Shown here piece by piece: positions 44,787 to 56,038 of a stretch of DNA of 64,000 nucleotides. The stretch is from contig CALYLX010000136.1 of assembly GCA_944990035.1 (NCBI GenBank), positions 310,001 to 374,000 of the forward strand, in the 5' to 3' direction. Origin of the DNA: Clitopilus passeckerianus. Its lineage: Eukaryota > Basidiomycota > Agaricomycetes > Agaricales > Entolomataceae. Made by a program: the position numbers and the translations under genes. Under the pieces are notes generated by a model that worked only from the letters and a program-made list of their open reading frames with translations, was not told the origin of the DNA and did no database searches. Each line of letters opens with the position of its first letter. The stretch's first letter is position 1.

Positions 44787-45135
44787 AGCAATGGGTGACG
44801 GGCCCGACGTTGAGCAGCAGAGAATGGTATTAGCGACGACAAGCGAATGGGACGAGCATGCAAAGTCGATTGTTTGTGTGTGTTTGCACACTGGCACGTT
44901 GCTAAAGCTCTCCAATCTCTACCACCGAGCCGAATTTCCGAACGGCTTGGGGATTCGGAATGCAAAGGCAGACGCTTTCATTGAGTCTTACTGCGGGCTG
45001 CTACTATTTTGAGGCGCTCAAGAACAGAGTAACGAACGCAGGAGTCGTGAACGCTCGAGCCAGCGTTATTAGGGTAAATTGACGTGCACACGTGAGAAAC
45101 CGGCAAAGACAGAACGCTCTGCTTTCGTCCGTAAC
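44787..45135. promoter_or_regulatory. Bidirectional promoter MGA2 / Mmc1-like gene
   Basis: 349 bp lie between divergent start codons. An upstream in-frame ATG for MGA2 at 44915 would extend that protein by 43 residues. I see no diagnostic factor site. Confidence 0.35.
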
Positions 45136-47276
45136 ATGCTCAGATGCCCTCGATGGCCTCGTAGTAAATCCGGCTTCACTAATGTCAGATATTCCGCTGT
45201 AGTTCACCATGGGCGGCATTCTGATGCTCTGACTCTGCTGCACAAAACCATTGGCTTGATTCCTCGAGCACTACCTGCTAGTGCGAAGCCTAAAGCTAAA
45301 TACCCGACAGAATCTCTTGAATTTTGGAATGACGTGCTATCAAGGCAATACCAGGATTTGAACGCGCATGATGGTCGAACTGCGCACATTGCAGGTCAGT
45401 ACGAACTATTCTGTCTGAATTATGATTTTTACACCAATATACAGTGTACGCCGTTGACCAATGGGCAAATTCTGAGGATCTCGTCACTGCTCTGTTGGAC
45501 GAACCTTTGACTAGCAATGCAGCTACTTCAGACCAGCTCATTGATCGGTGGAAGGACCATGCTACTTTTCCGGCCCTTACTATCAGGTATTGGCGTTATT
45601 GACTCGTTGAAAATCGTTTTAAGAAAGCTTCCAGGTCGCACAGCACCCCTTCACCTGATCCAACCACTTTTTCTTCAACCTCTTCATACCTTCGCCAATT
45701 TGATGTTCCCATCGAAGTAACAGAGTTCAGGGCCTCCACTACGCACAATCAACATGAACTCGTTATCGAAGAGGGCGTCACACGTGCACTGCTTGAAGCC
45801 GACGTTGCGCTCATAGTCTGTAATCCGTTGACAACCCAAATAGTGTCTCTCCTTCAACACGCATTCATTAAGAACCCCAAGACAATCCTTGTCTTCACGT
45901 GTAACCCCTCGCCAGAAGTTGCAGACCTTATCCGCTGCATGTATCGACGTTCATGCAAAGACCCCCACTCCAGCCGACCATATCCTGGACCCCACATTAT
46001 TTTCGCGGATCCTTCGCGAGCTGTAGCAGCCAACGCCACCTTGAAGTCTGATTCGAAGTCCGCACTCGCCATCCAAAGATATCAAGACAACTTTGTCGAC
46101 TCCCGGATATCCGAGGTGACAGACCAGATACGGAGAAGACTTGCTAGCTCAGACTCAAAATTCGACAATGTTCGAAGTACCAGCTCACTGGCAACCGTCC
46201 ATGCAGCAATAGCAGCTGCACTGGTTGCGCTACGTTCGTCAAGGGAAGAAGTAGAAAACGTCTTTGCTGACGTCAACCACCTCAATGACAGGGTGGAGGA
46301 GGCGAGGGCCAAAGTCCCAGGAGAGGTCTTTGAGTCGACTGTGGATGGCAAGAATGTTGTCACCGAAGCATTTAAGAGGGCAACGAAGGATATCAAACCA
46401 GTCATGGAACGCTTGACTTGGTGGAGACTTGCCTGGGCCGTCGATGACACGTCCTCCACCGTTGCTACTGCTCTAGACCGTATTTTCTGCCCAGACCTAG
46501 AGAAGAGAGTGCGTGTTGACTTTTTATAATTTCACCATGACCTTCACTGACTTCGTTTCAGCTTATTCTCCACGCCGGTCGTCTATCCGTTCTTCAAGCT
46601 GATCTGACCTCCTCGACCTTCAAACTGCTCTCTAAATACTCCGAGACACCCTTCCACTCTGCTATCCTCAACAACACCCTCAACCAACTCTCATCCACTC
46701 CATCTTACCCGATATCTCCATCAACACTTACCCAACCCATCGCTACCCGTCGTGCTCAGGTTATTCAATATCCAACAATGCAACTACATGTAGCAGGCCA
46801 ACGGGCATTACTTCGTATGGCAGGAAGTACCGCAACTGGGGCCGGTATCACCTGGGCTGGTTGGGTGGGATGGTTAGTAGGAAACGGAGATGGCCTATTA
46901 GGCGTGATAGGCCTGGATGCTGGCATGTCGATTGGTGTGGGGGCGTTGATTGGGTTGGGTGGTATTAGGTGGGGTATCAGGGGGTGGGAGAAGGCGAAGA
47001 GGAGGTGGTTTGAAGATTGGAATAGGATCGGGGATGGACTAGAGCGAGATCTTGAGGTGAACTGCGCCACTATATGTCCGCTCGGTCCCATTATTGACTT
47101 TGGTCCAACAGGCTTCACTGGGTCGCACCATGAAGGAGAACATAGTTCTTGTGGCAGAGACGGGATGCAAGCACCTCTTGGAAACGGCGAAAAAGCGCAA
47201 GCAAGAGATCGCAACAGTAAAGGATGATGCTGATATGTTGCTTGATGCTCTAGAGGAGGCGCAGAAACTTCGATGA
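45136..47276 (+). CDS. Mitochondrial membrane protein, Mmc1-like
   Basis: The start at 45136 encodes a basic presequence-like MLRCPRWPRSKSGFTNVRYS. Next come SLEFWNDVLSRQYQDLNAHD, GRTAHIAGVYAVDQWANSED, a central region (VTRALLEADVALIVCNPLTT, TILVFTCNP) that recalls degenerate dynamin-type GTPase strands, and long amphipathic helices. Two hydrophobic segments, AGITWAGWVGWLVG and LGVIGLDAGMSIGVGALIGL, are followed by GIRGWEKAKRRWFEDWNRIG. After a further intron come ENIVLVAETGCKHLLETAKK and a helical tail. This order matches a conserved fungal mitochondrial inner-membrane family that I associate with Mmc1. The family name is from memory of the C-terminal pattern and is moderately sure; the mitochondrial membrane location is better supported than any mechanism. 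Confidence 0.6.
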
Positions 47277-47349
47277 GTCTTTACATAGAGTAGTGTTACA
47301 TTCTCAATTACTACAACAGATTTAAATATCCAAGATGAGCGTAAATAGA

Positions 47350-48210
47350 TCAGGCCGTCGCCTGTGGCTTTGCTTTCGGCGCACCACTTCCAGGCCGCCT
47401 CAGTCGATCTTCATCGTCGCTGTCATCGTCACCGATTCCAAACAACTCTTCTCGTTCGTCCCAGACATCCGCAAGGTGTGGAGAGGGGATTTGTTGGCCG
47501 TTCCCCCGTGGTCCGGGCTTGGGATGGTGTGTTGGAAGGAGCTGAATGCCCGCTTCCTCATCCTCCTGGTCTTCGAGATCAGACTGAGATGTGTTGATGG
47601 GTCGGTACAGGCGCGCAATCTAGGCGAACTGCTTCAGCTTAATAGCACTCCCACAAATACAAGTACTGACCTCTCTCCTATGTCGATAATGTCGTTCGAG
47701 CTGATATCCGGTGTAAAGGCCGACCGATGAGCCCAATAAGTTCGCCTATAGGTCAATCAGTTGGGCGTTGAATATGAATGTGCTGAAGTCAACATACAGT
47801 AATGTCTCCAAAGTCAAAGGTCTTGTACTATTCAGACATCCGTTGTGAGTAACGGCGCAATCTAGAAGAAACTTTACTCACTGGGAGGAGACCTTGAACG
47901 AATTCACTCAGGATACCTCCACAGAACATACAGGTGAATGTAGTGAACATGAGACTAGCGTGCCTCCAGAACCATACTCGGCGAGACTCCCTATAAGCGC
48001 ATCACAAATGAGTCGAGGTATATGAAGTCTGATGATTGGAACCCACTCCTCCACGTCAATAATAAAGTAGAACACCGCAGTCGCCAGGAAGAAGCACAAG
48101 AAATGCAGCAACTTGTCGTTCAACGGGAGAGATCTTGAGAAGTTGGTGAAGCCAAGAAGTGCTAACAAGAGCATTATCACACAAGTGAACGAGATAAACC
48201 ACTGATACAT
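47350..48210 (-). CDS. VanZ-like membrane protein
   Basis: From the ATG at 48210 (MYQWFISFTCVIMLLLALLG) four hydrophobic helices are predicted: the first, then KLLHFLCFFLATAVFYFIID preceded by the NDK motif, SLMFTTFTCMFCGGILSEFV, and a final one after DFGDIT. The arrangement F-x-D-K-x-x-H, then acidic residues and G-x-x-x-E-x-x-Q, is that of the VanZ-like family, known in bacteria from teicoplanin resistance but also widespread in fungi without known function. Introns join VEEE to SRRVWFWRH. A ~100-residue acidic cytoplasmic tail ends PKAKPQATA. An upstream frame continues past the ATG, so a longer N-terminus cannot be excluded. It is divergent from the possible Rec114-like gene. Confidence 0.7.
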
Positions 48211-48466
48211 TTCCACCGCAAAGAATGAGCATTGCGGACATCTGCTGGATCTCGTGTACTGACCGGTCGTATCCGTACCGGAAAGTCGCATTTCGGTATG
48301 CGAACCCTATGGGACTTCATAACAGACTTGGATATCCTCTGTAGGGCTTTCCGGGCATTTTTGAGGGACGATGACGGAGAACCGCCGGGGAGTGTCATCG
48401 ACGGACAGGAGAAAGAGCAGACGTGGTGGCTGTGAGTGCGGAGGCAATACCTAACCAGCGACGACA

Positions 48467-49802
48467 ATGTCCCATTCAACCACCGCGACATCGACCTATG
48501 TCCTTACTAGATACTCAAAGTCTTATCAAAAGGACGGAAACAGTGGCGAAGGGTCAATGGAATGGCAACATTTCACGAATCCGACTATTCATCTCGTTCT
48601 TGACCAGCGCAAAGGGACACAACTGGAATCTGTCCGCTTGCGCATACTCTGGTCAATGGACCTCAACAACTCCAAAGGCAACGACGTTGTCTTTGCAAGT
48701 ATACCCTGCTGAGAGGCCTTGCGCTATCTGACACCTTCACAGGAAGATGTTGATTTGCTGACGTTTTCCCGGCTTCCTCAAAACCATATGAATAGGCAGC
48801 CTGAGAGTCAACCATTGAAGGCTGTTTATAGGGAAAACCTCGTGGGTATACGCTACTTACACCTTGCTGACTCGAACAAGGAACCCGTAGGTTGCATATA
48901 TGCGCACTCTTCTGCTTCCTTACTATATTTTCCAGGTCTACCGACGCTTCCAGATCACTTTTCAGACTTCTGCAGCCGCCTCCGAATTCATCAATATCAT
49001 ACGGCCTGTCTGTCCCTGCAAATCCAATCCGACACCAGCTCCTACCAAGAATATTCAATCTTCAAGTAACCTACGAACTTCCTCTAGCGTACTACCGACG
49101 CACACTAACCGGAAAGAAAATGCTGCAGGCAACTTGCCACTACAAACACCGAATAAAAGGCCTGGGATGCCCTTTCCTCCGTCTCAGCGACTTGAGCATA
49201 GACAGAGAGATCAATCGCAGTTCTTCTCGAATTCCCGGCCTGATCCTTATGGCTCGATGTATGAATCGTCTCCCCCTGCGTGTAGCTCTTCTACTATGGC
49301 GACGCCAACGCCCTCTTCCTCTATGCCACCGCCAGCGATTCCCATCTCGCGTCCTATTACTATGTCAAACGACCTTGCAAGGTCAAATTCTTTATACTAT
49401 TCTGGTGAATCAGCTTCACAGCAACCATATATGAACCATTCTACTTCTCAGCACCATGCATCATACGATACCTTTGCCGCGGCTGGTTTTTCTCAGAAGA
49501 ATTCAATGACTGGGCATACTGGGCAACAGGCTGGATTGCTTCCCCAGCTTCCTTCCTTGGTCAACACTCCTGCTTCATTGGATTCTGTGCCTCAGATTTT
49601 TGCTCCAGGTAACCCAACTGTCAACAATACGCAAGATCCTGCAGCTGCCATTCTTGCCTCTTTGCGAACGGCCACTGAACTTTACGAACTTCCTCAGCCA
49701 GCTCTTGAAAGAATCGTCGCACAGGTTATTCGTGAAGAAGGATTTATTCAGCTAGTAAGCATATTGGGCGAATATTTTCGTATGTCTACTAACAATAATT
49801 GA
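48467..49802 (+). CDS. Conserved fungal protein, possible Rec114-like meiotic factor
   Basis: The ATG at 48467 starts a region with PH-like strands (MEWQHFTNPTIHLVLDQRKG, ESVRLRILWSMDLNNSKGND, NLVGIRYLHLADSNKEPVGC), continued across introns to YRRFQITFQTSAAASEFINI and IRPVCPCK. That pattern (R-F-x-I-x-F, A..FI..I, CPC) recalls the PH domain of Rec114, which helps the Spo11 machinery make meiotic breaks. A ~200-residue Ser/Pro/Gln-rich linker follows, then a short C-terminal helical module (ALERIVAQVIREEGFIQLVS). The order, N-terminal PH plus disordered linker plus C-terminal helix, matches Rec114, but sequence identity is low and I hold the name loosely. Two donor/acceptor pairs near 48690-48750 fit the frame. 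Confidence 0.45.
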
Positions 49803-50015
49803 AGATGGAAAGACTTGATTCAATGTGGGGATTGAAGAGTTGTATGGGAATGTAACTATAAAAATACGCTAGTGTTGACCTGCTCGCTCGCAAAATGATG
49901 CTTGGGAAGACGTGAAATAACATGAAAATACCAAGCCCTGTTGGCTGGTGTCCAAAACATGGAATAATTCGTTTGTTGAAACGTTAATCGATTCGCTGGA
50001 AAATGCGCCGCTAAA

Positions 50016-53000
50016 TCAAGCGTGCTTGAGGAAGTCAGCTTCCTCCCAACCGTATTGCCTCTTGAGCCTCTTTGCGAAACTCTTTAACATGACAGGGTGG
50101 AGGGTAGGGTCAGGATGGGCTGGCACCTTTTCAATAAGATCGCCTGCAGATCAGACACAAAAGACGTACGCTTGTGGAAGGTAATAGGTTTGTCACGTTT
50201 ATCAGGGGGATCGAATCTAACACTGGATCCAGCAGTGCTAGGATCATATTCGAAGCCCATCTCGCGCATTATCTGGTCAGCTCCAGTCAGTCTCACGAAA
50301 CTTTTGGTTCGTTCTTGCATTCTCACCTTGAGGAAGTTTTCCCACTTCATCGGCGCAAGTCCTTGCGTGTCGTTCTCAGCCGTGTTCAAGAGCTGATGCA
50401 TCAACCCTTTCGTCTTCCTCCCCAGCCTCGAGAACCAACTATGTTTCGCTCCATGCTGGGGCTCCTCCTTCTTACCTTTACCCATGATCTTTGAAAACAT
50501 GCCACTCATGCCACTCGACTTCTCCTGTTGTGGCGCCCCGAAGACAGTTGCGTGGCTAGGTCTGGACTTGACTTTAGCTTTCTCTTGATCCAGGTGCTCA
50601 GCTTGTAGATACGCGCGAGCGGATTGAGCATGGGCTTCTCCAATGGGAAGAGACGTCGTGGATCCGAAACTGGGTAAAGCTCCGACATTGGCCGCCTGTG
50701 CGGGGCCTTTCTTTGGGGGAGACTTGGGGGCTGGGGCCTTTGGCGAGGTCGGAGGCGACACAGGGGGAGAAGGAGACGTTGGTTCCTCCGTTATGCTCGT
50801 ATCGGCAGTTCCGGCGGTAGACTTCTTCTTCTTCTTGTACTTCTTCTTCTTCTTCTTCGCGGCTGTGGAAGGCTCCTCCTCATCTTCAACTTCTTCAACT
50901 GTCGCTTTATGAGTCTTTGGGCCGTCCTGCTTCGGCTTAGGTGGTGCTATGTGCATGCCAATAGTTGGATTTCAGGCAAAGGAGTCGAGTCGCAAGATGG
51001 ACACTTACCTGCGGGTTTAGGTGGAGGAGGAGCACCTTTAGGTACTTCCTTTGGCGCACCGCTGGGGGTGAAGCGACGGCCCATCTTGGCCTTCAATGGC
51101 TCCTTGCGATCGGTCGTCTTCAGCTTGGCATTCGACGAGAACATACGTCCTGCCAGGCGGCAACGATTTAGCATAGAATGAATGCTCTCAAAGGTGATTA
51201 GATTACCTCTTAAGGACCCAAGCAACTTTAGGAACGGGTTGCCTTTCCTGTCCTCCTCCGACAACGGGTCCAACTCACCCTCGACCTTTGCAGAGTTCAG
51301 CCAATCAGCTTCATGAGCGATATCCATGGCCTCTCTCAACATCTCTCTTAACTCATCCTCCTGCTCTGTATCATACCCAGTATCATCGCTTTCATCTGAG
51401 TCGGATTCGTCGTCTGATTCATCACCAAAGACATCACTGTCATCTTCGTCAGAAGAATTTGAGACAGACTGCAGCTCGGGCATGGAATCGCTTTGGTCTT
51501 CATCACGACCATCAGTGATGGCAAGTCGGTGGATGGGTTTCTTGAGGCCCGAAGGCCCATCTTCGTCGTCTGACATGTTGTCCAGACTGGGAATGTAGAA
51601 AGAGTGCCATTGAGGAGAGGGGACGAGGTCTGCTGCCAGCCCCCACATGGCATCTATGCCTTCTCCAGCAACGGTCTTGTAGTTCTACAGATCATGGGCT
51701 GGTTGAGCATGGAAAAAAATCAGGTTTCGAATTGTCTACTGACCATATCGATGTACTTCCAGACGTTGTCCACTATTGCCTTGCTCTTGGCCTTTTCAAG
51801 GGGCCAGACGATTTCCTTGTAATTGTGGATAGCAGCAGCTTTCTCAGAATAGATCTGGGCATCAACCCAATCTTCGTAGTCTTCTGACATAGTTCTGGGC
51901 GCAGTCTTCCAGGATTGGCCGTCAGGCTGTACCAATGGCGCTTCTAGGAGCGTCTGCAGTTCGACTATGACCTGATGAAAAAGGGTCAGGGGATATAGCT
52001 TCGATGACCACAAGTCCAATGCTGACCGAGAGATCGCCGAGGGCATCCCAGAGGGCTTGGGGAAATCGTTTCGCTTCTTTCGGAGCTTCTTCAACTGCAT
52101 CACGCAAGACTTGGTATAAAATAGCTTTGGGATACGGAGCGCGAGGGAAACAGAGTTCAATAATGATAGAGTCCATGAATGAACGAGCTGCCTCCTTGAG
52201 GCCTGCCCCTGCCCAGTCAAACTTCATTTGTTTTTCACCGTTTTCGCCTGTCTCTTCCTTGAAGTACCGCTTAAAGTGATCTGGTTTGCTGATTGAAGTA
52301 AAGGCAATTCGGTGAGAAATAAGCACGCACCAGTTGTAGTCGCTAACAGAGAAAACTTTGCCTGGGTCATCTCAACGATAACGTTCACAAGGTCATAAAG
52401 AACCAAGAAGCGACCCCTGGTCGCCTCATCATCCTTGAGCTGTTGCTTGATCTGCCCATCCGTTACACCTTTCAATGCCAGTGCGTAGAGTTGCCTTGTG
52501 ATGAGTTTCCAGGCTGAAGCAATAGTATAGGCATTATGGATTCTTTAGGCGGGTGAGAATGTCCAAAGGTTCAAGATTCCTGTGCTGATCAAGGAGAGGG
52601 CTGACGTTGCCTACCTAATACCAATGACCTCGGCAATATAGTCAGCGTTCAACTTGAATCCCGGCCGTTTCAAATCAGTGCGAGCGCGTAATTCCTCGTC
52701 AATCAGGGATTTGAACAGCTGGGGATCGCGTAGATTGAGGATGTCATCCAAGGCAGCTTTGGATGACCATTAATAGTGTATCACAAGGCAAATTAATGAA
52801 CATACCGCTGTACTGAGATTCCGCGATCTTCAAGCATCGCTCGAGATGAAATGGACTCATTACAGCTGATGTGAATTTGTTCTGCAGATCCTCTATTGTT
52901 ATGAAGACATTGCTGTCAGAATGAGGCGATCCGCAAGGAGGAAACGATTAAGCTCACCCGCCAAAAGATCTAACTTTTCCCTTCCAGTGAGTTTGCTGAC

Positions 53001-53210
53001 GAGCACAAGCTCTCCTGTTCCTCGTGCACCTGCTTTACCGTTTCTCAAAATGAGAGCCCGGGTGGTTGTTGGTTTCTCAGTCGGACCAGTCTTCGTTTTT
53101 CCCTTAACGTTTGTCGATACATGTTTAGGCCCTGTAGAAACCAAGGCCTGAGATGCATTCTTTGGGATCACGGCGGGCTTGCCAATGGTTTTCTTCTTTG
53201 GTGGCGGCAT
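50016..53210 (-). CDS. Large basidiomycete protein ending in a HicA-like domain
   Basis: The ATG at 53210 (MPPPKKKTIGKPAVIPKNAS) opens a gene with many short introns that ends at 50016. The middle is alpha-helical (LKRPGFKLNADYIAEVIGIR, RRFLVLYDLVNVIVEMTQ-like segments, YEDWVDAQIYSEKAAAIHNY, KSKAIVDNVWKYIDM), followed by a very acidic Ser/Asp stretch at 51360-51560. A Lys-run region (about 50820-50870) precedes the conserved end: HSWFSRLGRKTKGLMHQLLN, WENFLKV, MREMGFEYDPSTAGSSVRFD, ITFHKPHPDPTLHP, LKRQYGWEEADFL. The G-F-x(5)-G-S-x-V-x-F..HKPHP pattern is that of the HicA mRNA-interferase fold, known from bacterial toxin-antitoxin pairs. Here it is one module of a eukaryotic protein whose activity is unknown. 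Confidence 0.7.
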
Positions 53211-53744
53211 CTGGCAAAAGGATGGTCACTTTGTGTGATCGTGTTTGTGGCCAAATGTAGATTAGATGTTGTTCAATGCCATTGCTGCTCTCGCCAGTGA
53301 TTGTCGGTGCCATTGACGTTTTGGCCCAATCCTCTGGTACTCGACAGTAACTATATCTGCTGCTAGGATACCTTGGTCTATCATTTTTCAGCGTATTCGC
53401 CGTCAAGCCCGCCGTCTGTGGACTTGGAAACGGTCATCAGTACTGTTCAGTTTTAGAAGTCCGATGCCACAGTGCATTGTTATCAAAAAGGCCTGGTCAC
53501 CAAGCTGGTCTTCCCTTAACGTTTCTCTTTCAAACGGCCCTCTTCTCGTCTGCTTTTTTTCTGACTGAGTCGAGCTGCGCTCGCTGACCTTTTCTTCTTC
53601 TCCATTCTTTATTTCTCTTGCCCCATCCTTGGTGAATTTTGAAGCAAGTCTTCGCATTTCTTTCTCGAGCCATTCTTCTCGTCGAGTCAAATCTGCAAGT
53701 CCGGATATCATCTCCTTGGAGCCTTCTTTCTTGAATATCGAACT
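53211..53744. other. Divergent promoter region
   Basis: 534 bp lie between the start codons of the HicA-domain gene (minus) and the small membrane-protein gene (plus). The minus-strand open frames crossing this area show no domain and are probably shadows. Confidence 0.45.
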
Positions 53745-54375
53745 ATGGGAAATCTTGTGTGGCACGAATACGCTCGTCTTGTCACCATTACAGCTAGTGT
53801 TTGTACGTAGATCCGCTATTGCCAGATTCCCACCACGAGCTGATGAGGTCCACACAGATGCTGTTTGGGCCGGCTTTTGGGGCTTAACCTACCGCAAATT
53901 CTTCTGGGACTTCGTTGGTGGAACATTGCGCGATCCCGGAGGACTCCAGTGAGTAATATCCCATTGCCGTTACGTTCGGACCTCTGACCCTACGTCCCAT
54001 TAGGCCCTCTCCCAATGCCGCCTTCTTCATCAACATCATCGTCAAAGCACCCATCGTACAGATCATCTCCATGATACTCGGAATCTTCATGATTGCACTG
54101 GAATTCCCGCTTCCCCAACTGCGGCCTTTCGCTATACATCGAAGTATAGTTCTACGGATAGTACTGCTGCTCTTCCAGACGTTCCTTACGATATTGTACT
54201 ATCAAGTAACCATATCTTTCCTCCGTCTCCTACCGCGACGTTCTAATTTTCTTCACAGGGAACGAACGCAGCTATCTGGTCCTTTATTTCCGCCATTTGC
54301 TATACTCGAGCTCAGGTCCTAGGCGAGACTATAGCGAATGCAAAAGAAAATCGGGGCAAAGCTGGAGGGGCATGA
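53745..54375 (+). CDS. Small four-helix fungal membrane protein
   Basis: Four exons encode about 150 residues: MGNLVWHEYARLVTITASVY, AVWAGFWGLTYRKFFWDFVG, GTLRDPGGLQPSPNAAFFIN, IIVKAPIVQIISMILGIFMI, LEFPLPQL, SIVLRIVLLLFQTFLTILYY and GTNAAIWSFISAICYTRAQV. Four transmembrane helices are evident and the tail is short and hydrophilic. The W-G-x-x-Y-R-K-F-x-W-D-F block followed by G-G-T-x-R-x-P-G-G is strongly conserved in a domain-of-unknown-function family of basidiomycete and ascomycete membrane proteins. No function is known. Splicing is required; the unspliced frame gives an unrelated N-terminus. Confidence 0.75.
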
Positions 54376-54731
54376 GATCGCCATTCCTTTCATTTCTTGT
54401 TTCTTCGCCATTCACTGTAATCATACTTTTCAACGTTCATTCTCTCGTTTATCAGATTACCTTATCAAGTGTGCGAGGGATGGCAAATAAAGTTTGTGTG
54501 CAGGCTAGTCCTGATTTTTGTGTCATATATTCAGTTAGTCGTAGTAGACGTTGCTATCATAGTATTCATTGTTGTCGTGTACCACCACCTAGTACGAGCT
54601 TCGAATACAAGAGATCGTTGAGGACTTTTCTTGTGACGGTACATGGGGATAGGATGACGCTCGATGGCGTCGGCTGGTGCAGGGTAATATAACCTTGCAC
54701 CTGGACTGTCAGTGTCCCTCTATCGTCTGCC
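54376..54731. other. Intergenic region
   Basis: 356 bp, AT-rich in its middle, carry the 3' flank of the membrane-protein gene and the promoter of the Ap4A phosphorylase gene. No supported gene. Confidence 0.5.
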
Positions 54732-56038
54732 ATGCAACCTTCTGAGATTCTCAAGCTATTACCTGACAAGTTCAGTTCCGCTCGGGATTCAGGGGATGTG
54801 ATCTTTTACCCGTCTACAATCACCAAACATGAGGAATTCAATATCCAAGTCTGCTCGATCTCTCTCGGAGAACTGCGATACACAGGTTGACGAGCTTCTG
54901 TAGTATGAAATCCGACTCTGCCCTGCCCTCAAGAAGAAACCAACTCAACCAGAACAGCCTGATGATGTGTCCCTCGACGAGTCCAAAGACTTGCTTGTTC
55001 ATCCGAATGAGAAGAAGCTCGTCGATCCTTTCTCTCCGCCGTACAATGAGAAACTACACATCGGAGAACTGGAATGTGAAGACGGGGAAGAACATGTTGT
55101 GCTGGTGTGTGTACTGATGAATTGAATTCTACTGGATCGTTGACTAAGAGTTTGTAGCTGAATAAATTCTCCCTTATTCCTGAACACTTTCTGCTCGTCA
55201 CTAAGGGTAACTTCCTTCCATATCTCTTATCTACCATGCATTCACATGTTCTTCTCAGAATTCCGGTCTCAGTCGTCTCCTCTGCTGCCGTCTGATCTCA
55301 TTCAAATATTTTCATTCCTCACGGCAGCAAGAAAGTTGGGAAAGAGACTTTTGGCATTTTACAATTGTGAGCTTCCCCTCGTGATATACAACGGTGATAA
55401 CTCATAACCTCCGTGTCCCGAATAAGGTGGAGACCAGAGTGGCGCAAGCCAACCTCATAAACATGTTCAATTCATTCCAATAGAAGATGATGGACCACCA
55501 ATGGAGATTCTTGCTAGGAGGGCTGTCGTAGAGAAACCAGGTAACACATCTCCTAGAAATCCTACTATGGCCAGTCTCTAAGCCATCCCAGACAAACCAT
55601 TCTCCATAGGCTCTCTTCCATATGCAAACCACATATTCCGCCTTCCATCCGAGCTTTCGTCATCCACCTCCAGAGAAGATCGAACATACCCTTGCAACCG
55701 CCTTTATGTCCCTCCTGGACCTCGTCATCACATCTATTCGACACGACCCCACCTACCCTGCAGGCAAACCCTCTTACAACTTCCTCCTAACGACAGAACA
55801 CATGCACCTCATCCCTCGCAAGAGCGAGGCGTACAAGCTGGAGGAAGAGAGCCAATGCAAGGGGGACACTGTCAATGTAAATTCGCTCGGTTTTGCGGGC
55901 CTGTTTCTGGTAAAGAGCGAAGAGGAGATAGACGCAGTCAAGAAGGAGGGGATTAGGAGGATTTTGACAACAGTGGGTATCGATGCAAGTTTGGAGGCAG
56001 ATCAGGGTAGTCTCGGCCCTAATGAAGAGGTGGCATAG
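54732..56038 (+). CDS. APA2: ATP adenylyltransferase / diadenosine tetraphosphate phosphorylase; one frame break
   Basis: Apa1/Apa2-type enzymes cleave Ap4A phosphorolytically to ATP and ADP. The start at 54732 gives MQPSEILKLLPDKFSSARDS. Exons then encode EIRLCPALKKKPTQP, GEEHVVLLNKFSLIPEHFLL, NCGDQSGASQPHKHVQFIP (the HIT-superfamily nucleotidyl-transfer histidines HxHxQ), SIGSLPYANHIFRLPSELSS, TLATAFMSLLDLVITSIRHD, YNFLLTTEHMHLIPRKSEAY and GFAGLFLVKSEEEIDAVKKE. At about 55666-55672 the conserved reading (SSST then PEKIEHTLATAF) changes frame by one nucleotide, with no room for an intron. As given, the frame containing the catalytic motif does not continue into the C-terminal third. Confidence 0.85.
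55666..55672 (+). other. Frame break (1-nt insertion) in the Ap4A phosphorylase gene
   Basis: The upstream frame reads LPSELSSSTSRED. The conserved continuation PEKIEHTLATAF starts one nucleotide later, at the CCA codon at 55670. The family has S-x-x-x-P-E-K-I directly, so one extra T near 55669 explains the shift. Confidence 0.65.

Noticed and set aside
53403..53855. 150-codon minus-strand ORF
   Set aside because: It overlaps the first exon of the four-helix membrane protein and the divergent promoter, and it has no domain or conserved pattern.
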